Made by a program: the position numbers and the translations under genes. The notes under the pieces are model-generated. The model did no database searches. It was not told where the DNA came from and saw only the letters and a list, made by a program, of their open reading frames with translations. DNA of 64,000 bases from JAWRCU01 sp033542235. Its GTDB lineage: Bacteria; Pseudomonadota; Alphaproteobacteria; Rhizobiales; Rhizobiaceae. Of the stretch, positions 59,567 through 64,000 are shown one piece after another (position 1 is the first letter of the stretch; each line of letters begins with the position of its first letter). The DNA lies in contig NZ_JAWRCU010000021.1 in the NCBI RefSeq assembly GCF_033542235.1, positions 1 through 64,000 of the forward strand, in the 5' to 3' direction.

Positions 59567-59776
59567 ATGGACTGGAACCGTGTCGAAGGCAACTGGAAGC
59601 AAATCAAGGGCCAGGTGAAGGAGCAGTGGGGCAAGCTGACCGACGACGATCTGGACCGGATCAACGGACGCCGCGACCAGCTCGAAGGCAAGATTCAGGA
59701 ACGGTATGGCCTCGCAAAGGATCAAATTCGTCGCGATGTCGATGATTGGTATGACCGCCAGAATTGGCCGAACTGA
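59567..59776 (+). CDS. CsbD-family stress protein
   Basis: A 69-residue CsbD protein: MDWNRVEGNWKQIKGQVKEQ, then WGKLTDDDLDRINGRRDQLE and GKIQERYGLAKDQIRRDVDD. Members are small hydrophilic proteins strongly induced by general stress, with no assigned biochemistry. It starts at ATG 59567 behind GGAGAAAACACC. The EcfG-like promoter upstream agrees with known control of the family in rhizobia. Confidence 0.93.
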   Translation: MDWNRVEGNWKQIKGQVKEQWGKLTDDDLDRINGRRDQLEGKIQERYGLAKDQIRRDVDDWYDRQNWPN

Positions 59777-59786
59777 TTGATGGACT

Positions 59787-59811
59787 GCGCCCCGCCGACG
59801 TAGCGGGGCGC
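59787..59811. terminator. Hairpin after csbD
   Basis: CGCCCCGC and GCGGGGCG form an 8-9 bp stem with a 7-base loop directly after the csbD stop. There is little T tract; probable terminator. Confidence 0.65.
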
Positions 59812-59900
59812 GTCCGACTTGATGAGAATGATTGCAACTACAAAGCTTCCGGGGGCACATCGAGCCGAGAGGCGAGTAGGGGAAACGAAAAACACGGGCG

Positions 59901-61049
59901 CTACGACGCCGGGCCTTCAGCTTCCGCAGGCTGTGGCTCCTCGATAGCCTGCTGTGCCGATAAGAAATTGCCGACGTGGTGCAGGCTCTCGAAATGGTCG
60001 CAGAACACTTTCACCGCCACCAGCAGCGGCACTGCGATGAGGGCGCCGACGAATCCCCACAGCCAGGACCAGAAGGCCACGGCAATGAAGATGGCCACCG
60101 CGTTGATTTCCAACCGCCGGCCCAGCACAAAGGGTGTAACGACCTGTCCCTCGATGATGTCGCAAAGCATGATATAGGCTGGCGCTAACAGGGCGTAGGA
60201 CATGCTGTCGAAGGAGACGAGCGCCATAGCGGCCACGGTAAGTATCGTAAGCGTCGCCCCGACATAGGGCAGAAAATTGAGCAGGCCGGCCGCTACGCCC
60301 CAAAGAAGCGGGTTCGGCATCCCGATCACCCACAACCCCAAACCGACGGCCAGACCGAGTCCGCTGTTGATCAGCGCGATGGTCAAGAGATAGCGGGAGA
60401 TTTCCCGCTCGACGTCGTACATGATCCGCAAGGCGCGCTTCTTCTCGCTTAGCTTGGCGAACGACTGCACGATCTTCTCGTAGAACATCGTGCCAGACGC
60501 GAGCAGGAAGAGCGACAGCACGAACATTATTGCCAAGGACGTCGCCGCTGAGGCCAACGTGCCGGCAGCCTGGGAGACGATGGCTGGTTGAGCCACGACC
60601 ACTCGGTTCACACCCGGTTGGTCGACCACCTCCGTTAGTTGCTCGACCTGCTGAAAAACCCCCAGCAGATGTTGGAAGGGTCTTCGGAACTCTGACAGCT
60701 TCTCCGTCACTTGGCGACCGATCGACGGTGCGTCCGAAATGAGTTGCACGACCGGTGCGCTGAGCAAGTAGCCAGTGCTACCAATTGCAGCAAAGGCGAC
60801 CAGTACAAGCAGTGTCGCCGACAGCGCGGCCGGGATGCCGCGCTTGGCCATGAAGCGAACAACCGGGCTGAGTGTCAGAGCCAGCAGGAATGCCAGAACC
60901 ACCGGCATGAAGAAGTCGCGCGCAAAGTAAAGTGCGGAGGCAAATGAGAGGATGAATATGCCGATCAGAGCGAAGTGGACGAGACGCGCGTCGACGAGCG
61001 CGGTACGCCCCGCCCAGCCAGCCTCGGATGCATCAGATTGGCCTTCCAT
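59901..61049 (-). CDS. AI-2E family (PerM/TqsA-like) membrane transporter
   Basis: A 382-residue protein with about eight membrane segments: LIGIFILSFASALYFARDFF, VVLAFLLALTLSPVVRFMAK, then the family block GLGLWVIGMPNPLLWGVAAG and FLPYVGATLTILTVAAMALV. The order matches AI-2E family exporters, some of which move autoinducer-2 and others ions. ATG 61049 is used; GTG 61052 is adjacent. It stands alone between the csbD gene and the DUF3141 operon. Confidence 0.88.
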   Translation of the reverse strand: MEGQSDASEAGWAGRTALVDARLVHFALIGIFILSFASALYFARDFFMPVVLAFLLALTLSPVVRFMAKRGIPAALSATLLVLVAFAAIGSTGYLLSAPVVQLISDAPSIGRQVTEKLSEFRRPFQHLLGVFQQVEQLTEVVDQPGVNRVVVAQPAIVSQAAGTLASAATSLAIMFVLSLFLLASGTMFYEKIVQSFAKLSEKKRALRIMYDVEREISRYLLTIALINSGLGLAVGLGLWVIGMPNPLLWGVAAGLLNFLPYVGATLTILTVAAMALVSFDSMSYALLAPAYIMLCDIIEGQVVTPFVLGRRLEINAVAIFIAVAFWSWLWGFVGALIAVPLLVAVKVFCDHFESLHHVGNFLSAQQAIEEPQPAEAEGPAS

Positions 61050-61395
61050 CACATTGCCCCCGACAGAACACGCCCCTTTGCGTGTTCAGCCGAGAAACGC
61101 GGGATGGAATACATCGTTCCCTGCTAATGAAAACGGCAGAGGGCACCTCACCCCGCCCGCTGACGACCTGCGAGTGCACACTTGCTCGATTGCCCGCCAA
61201 GCACCGAGGGCCGGGCGTTTGACGGAATTATGACAGCCCTGAATCCTACGGTAAGTTACCCTCCCTCACTTTGATCATGGCTCAATGCAGGTCAACGTCA
61301 CGCCCTGGGGGCCGGCGGTTGCCAAGGCGCATGGCCGCGGGCTCTCTGAAATACCGCTGAGCGCGAGGAAGACGTGAGTAGCGGAGGAGTTCGTG

Positions 61396-63567
61396 ATGTT
61401 TGCCGAGGCAATCTCATACGCAGTCGATTCATATCAGCGCTCCATTCTGTTTCTGGATGTGATGCGTCAGCGGGCCGTTCAATACCGCGAGCACGCAGCC
61501 GAAACCGCGCCTCACGTCCTTGATTATGAAGCCGAGCTCGTATGTGACGGTCGGACCCTGGCACGACCCGTCAACTATGCGCTGGTGCGCATCGTTCCTC
61601 CGCCACGGATCGTTCTCGATCCCAGGAAAAGACCTTTCGTCATAGTGGATCCTCGGGCCGGCCATGGCCCCGGCATTGGCGGCTTCAAGGCCGACAGCGA
61701 GATCGGCGTCGCACTGAACGCCGGCCATCCCTGCTATTTCATCGGCTTCCTGCCGGAACCGGAACCCGGCCAGACGATCGAGGACATCGCGCGGGCGGAA
61801 GCGGTCTTTCTGGAGAGAGTGATAAGCCGCCATCCCGAAGCCGAGGGAAAGCCGTGCGTGATCGGGAACTGCCAGGCCGGTTGGGCAGTCACCATCCTTG
61901 CGTCACTGCGGCCCGAACTGTTCGGCCCGATCATCGTGGCAGGCTCGCCGCTGTCTTATTGGGCCGGCGTCAAAGGCAAGTATCCGATGCGCTATACAGG
62001 CGGCCTGCTCGGCGGCAGCTGGCTGACCGCGCTGACAAGCGATCTCGGCGCGGGCAAGTTCGACGGCGCCTGGCTTGTGCAGAACTTCGAGAACCAGAAT
62101 CCCGCAAACACGCTCTGGACCAAGCAGTATAACCTCTACTCCAAAATCGACACCGAAGCCGAGCGGTATCTGGGTTTCGAGCGTTGGTGGGGCGGCCACG
62201 TGATGCTCAATGCCGAGGAGATGCAATTCATCGTCGACGAGCTTTTCGTCGGCAACAAGCTCGCGGCCGGCGAGATCCGCACGTCAGACGGCACGGCCGT
62301 CGACCTGCGCAACATCCGCTCGCCGATCCTCGTCTTCTGTTCGAGCGGCGACAACGTCACCCCGCCGCAGCAGGCCCTCGACTGGATCCTCGATCTCTAC
62401 GACAGCGTCGAAGACATCCGGGCCAATGGGCAGACCATCGTGTACTGCATTCACGACAAGATCGGCCACTTGGGCATATTCGTTTCTGCAGGCGTCGCCC
62501 GCAAGGAGCACGACGAGTTCGCATCCAACATCGATTTCATCGACGTGCTGCCGCCCGGCCTCTACGAGGCAGTGCTGGAGCCGAAGGGCGAGGCGGTCGA
62601 GCGTCCCGACCTCGTGACCGGTCAATGGGTGATGCGCTGCGAGGCTCGCACGCTTGACGATATCCGCGCGCTCGGAGGGAATGACCTCGACGACGAGCGT
62701 CGCTTCGCAGCGGTCGCCCGCATGTCCGAAATCAATCTTTCTCTCTACCGGGCCTTTGCCCAGCCTTGGGTCCGAGCGCTGGCGACGCCGGTCATGGCTG
62801 ACGCCATGCAGCGCCTGCACCCGTTGCGCCTGCAATACGAAATGTTTGGATCTGCAAATCCGTGGAGCGCATGGATCGGAGCAGCTGCCGAGCGGGTCCG
62901 CGAGGACCGAAAGCCAGTCTCGCCCGAAAACTTCTTCCTGGGGCTCCAGCGGGAAGCATCGGAGCGGATCGTCGACGGGCTCGAGGCATGGCGCAAGGCG
63001 AGCGAAAAGTGGTCCGAAGAAGTCTTCCATACGGTCTATGGCTCGCGAGCCCATCAGGCAGCGCTGGGCATCGACCAGAATTCCGCACGGCCGCCTCGCA
63101 AGGCGGCAAAGAACATGCTGCATGCCGCCCTAGTTCAGTCGCGCATCGCAGAGCTCAAATCTCACATGACCCGCGGCGGCGTTTCGGAAGGGCTTGCTCG
63201 CGCGATGCTCTACATTCGCATGCCAGGTGGCACTACCGACGAGCGAGGCTTCGAGGCCATCCGGCGCATCCGCGAGACGGCTGCCGACGAGTCAACCAGA
63301 ACGCTTGAAGAATTCAAGGCCATGCTGCGTGAGCAGTTCTTCCTGCTGCTCATCGACGAGGACAGCGCGCTATCGGCCATCCCGGATTTGTTGCCGGAGA
63401 ATGTCGAGGAACGACAGGCTGCCTTTGACACCCTGCTCGAATTGCTTGGGGCCCGCGGGCAGCTGACCGACGAAGAGGCCGACAGGCTCGAGCGGATGAG
63501 ATCCCTGTTCCGCATCGAACGTGAGCCCGCCCGAAAGCTGCGCTCCCCGGAGCGCAAGGCATCGTGA
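61396..63567 (+). CDS. DUF3141 protein with alpha/beta-hydrolase fold
   Basis: A 723-residue protein. The nucleophile elbow reads VIGNCQAGWAV, with Cys in place of Ser, like PHA-synthase-type hydrolases. FVIVDPRAGHGPGIGGFKAD and ILVFCSSGDNVTPPQQALDW (the Asp region) complete the hydrolase part, and a long helical C-terminal half follows. DUF3141 genes commonly precede phosphate acetyltransferase and acetate kinase in rhizobia, linking them to polyhydroxyalkanoate or acyl-phosphate metabolism. It is 25 bp from the next gene, behind which lies a strong ribosome site. GTG 61393 is an alternative start. Confidence 0.85.
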   Translation: MFAEAISYAVDSYQRSILFLDVMRQRAVQYREHAAETAPHVLDYEAELVCDGRTLARPVNYALVRIVPPPRIVLDPRKRPFVIVDPRAGHGPGIGGFKADSEIGVALNAGHPCYFIGFLPEPEPGQTIEDIARAEAVFLERVISRHPEAEGKPCVIGNCQAGWAVTILASLRPELFGPIIVAGSPLSYWAGVKGKYPMRYTGGLLGGSWLTALTSDLGAGKFDGAWLVQNFENQNPANTLWTKQYNLYSKIDTEAERYLGFERWWGGHVMLNAEEMQFIVDELFVGNKLAAGEIRTSDGTAVDLRNIRSPILVFCSSGDNVTPPQQALDWILDLYDSVEDIRANGQTIVYCIHDKIGHLGIFVSAGVARKEHDEFASNIDFIDVLPPGLYEAVLEPKGEAVERPDLVTGQWVMRCEARTLDDIRALGGNDLDDERRFAAVARMSEINLSLYRAFAQPWVRALATPVMADAMQRLHPLRLQYEMFGSANPWSAWIGAAAERVREDRKPVSPENFFLGLQREASERIVDGLEAWRKASEKWSEEVFHTVYGSRAHQAALGIDQNSARPPRKAAKNMLHAALVQSRIAELKSHMTRGGVSEGLARAMLYIRMPGGTTDERGFEAIRRIRETAADESTRTLEEFKAMLREQFFLLLIDEDSALSAIPDLLPENVEERQAAFDTLLELLGARGQLTDEEADRLERMRSLFRIEREPARKLRSPERKAS

Positions 63568-63592
63568 TATCTACTACGTCAAGGAGGTCCAG

Positions 63593-64000
63593 GTGCTGAA
63601 TACGCCCCCGAGCCCGACGCAACCCTCCAAATACGACCGCCTGATCGAGGCCGCGCGCATGCACGCCCCGGCCATGACGATCGTGGTCCATCCCTGTGAC
63701 GAGACATCGCTTCGCGGCGCCATCGAGGCGGCCGAGGCCGGTCTGATCCTGCCAATCCTGGTGGGCCCCGAAGCGAAGGTGCGAGCGGTCGCCGCCGAGC
63801 ACCGGCTCGACATCGGCAACCACCAGATCATCGACGTCGCTCATAGCCACGCTGCAGCCGCCCGCAGCGTCGAGCTGGTGCGAGAGGGCCGTGGCGAGAT
63901 GCTGATGAAAGGCGGGCTGCATACCGACGAGTTGATGCGCGAGGTGACCGCTTCGGCGACCGGTCTCAGGACCCAACGCCGCATCAGTCATGTCTTCGTG
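63593..64000 (+). CDS. pta: Phosphate acetyl/butyryltransferase, N-terminal part (runs off window)
   Basis: AAGGAGG lies 5 bp before GTG 63593. The 136 visible codons encode MLNTPPSPTQPSKYDRLIEA, then IVVHPCDETSLRGAIEAAEA, LILPILVGPEAKVRAVAAEH and VREGRGEMLMKGGLHTDELM: the start of the phosphate acetyl/butaryl transferase domain, as in bifunctional enoyl-CoA hydratase/phosphate acetyltransferases. It converts acetyl-CoA and phosphate to acetyl phosphate. Its C-terminus and probably acetate kinase lie beyond the right edge. Confidence 0.88.
   Translation, partial: MLNTPPSPTQPSKYDRLIEAARMHAPAMTIVVHPCDETSLRGAIEAAEAGLILPILVGPEAKVRAVAAEHRLDIGNHQIIDVAHSHAAAARSVELVREGRGEMLMKGGLHTDELMREVTASATGLRTQRRISHVFV

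Overview
The window looks like GC-rich alphaproteobacterial DNA, most likely a Hyphomicrobiales/Phyllobacteriaceae relative such as Mesorhizobium or Aminobacter. This is inferred from gene families typical of that group: several small CspA proteins, DUF6894, the NDI-like/holin/DUF3618 stress operon, a DUF3141-pta operon and rhizobial IS elements. There are no rRNA or tRNA genes and no CRISPR array that I can see.

Positions 1-30 kb are an accessory, decaying region. It holds an IS481 copy with an internal stop, IS630 and IS1 remnants, and an intact ISKra4 copy inserted in a Phd-type antitoxin gene. It also holds a four-gene minus-strand cassette of unknown function (1573-4020), a hipBA toxin-antitoxin pair with four operators spaced exactly 27 bp apart, a higBA pair with overlapping dyads, three csp genes, and a serine recombinase beside a 42-bp near-perfect palindrome. 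Prophage head genes survive only as fragments at 10.1-10.4 and 22.5-23.0 kb. Many genes are broken: a DUF6894 copy, an acetolactate synthase/aldehyde dehydrogenase pair, a trypsin-like protease, otsA, two halves of DUF3618 genes and an NDI-like gene. A secreted Gly/Ser/Thr-rich protein built on 102-bp tandem repeats closes the region.

Positions 30.4-39.0 kb are a plus-strand surface-glycan locus: NAD-dependent epimerase, RmlC-like epimerase, COG4091 oxidoreductase, glucose-1-phosphate cytidylyltransferase, GMC oxidoreductase with a Tat-signal partner, Wzx-like flippase and GT2 glycosyltransferase. Several of these genes overlap by 4 bp. The combination suggests an oxidised or otherwise unusual nucleotide-linked sugar.

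Positions 39.1-48.0 kb hold an RND efflux pair (minus strand), a truncated second RND gene and a complete Mfd-like translocase.

Positions 48.1-58.9 kb form a sugar or polyol catabolic locus: zinc dehydrogenase, FGGY kinase, cupin-type phosphoglucose isomerase, shikimate-dehydrogenase-like protein, RpiR regulator and a four-gene ABC importer whose two permeases carry extra membrane segments. Four copies of a 15-bp operator (TGTAR-N5-YTACM), resembling the HexR/RpiR site, lie in the two control regions and tie the locus into one regulon. Substrate and route are unknown; this is the best candidate in the window for an undescribed pathway.

Positions 59-64 kb carry small stress genes (CsbD with a plausible EcfG promoter), an AI-2E family transporter, and the start of a DUF3141-phosphate acetyltransferase operon that runs off the right edge.
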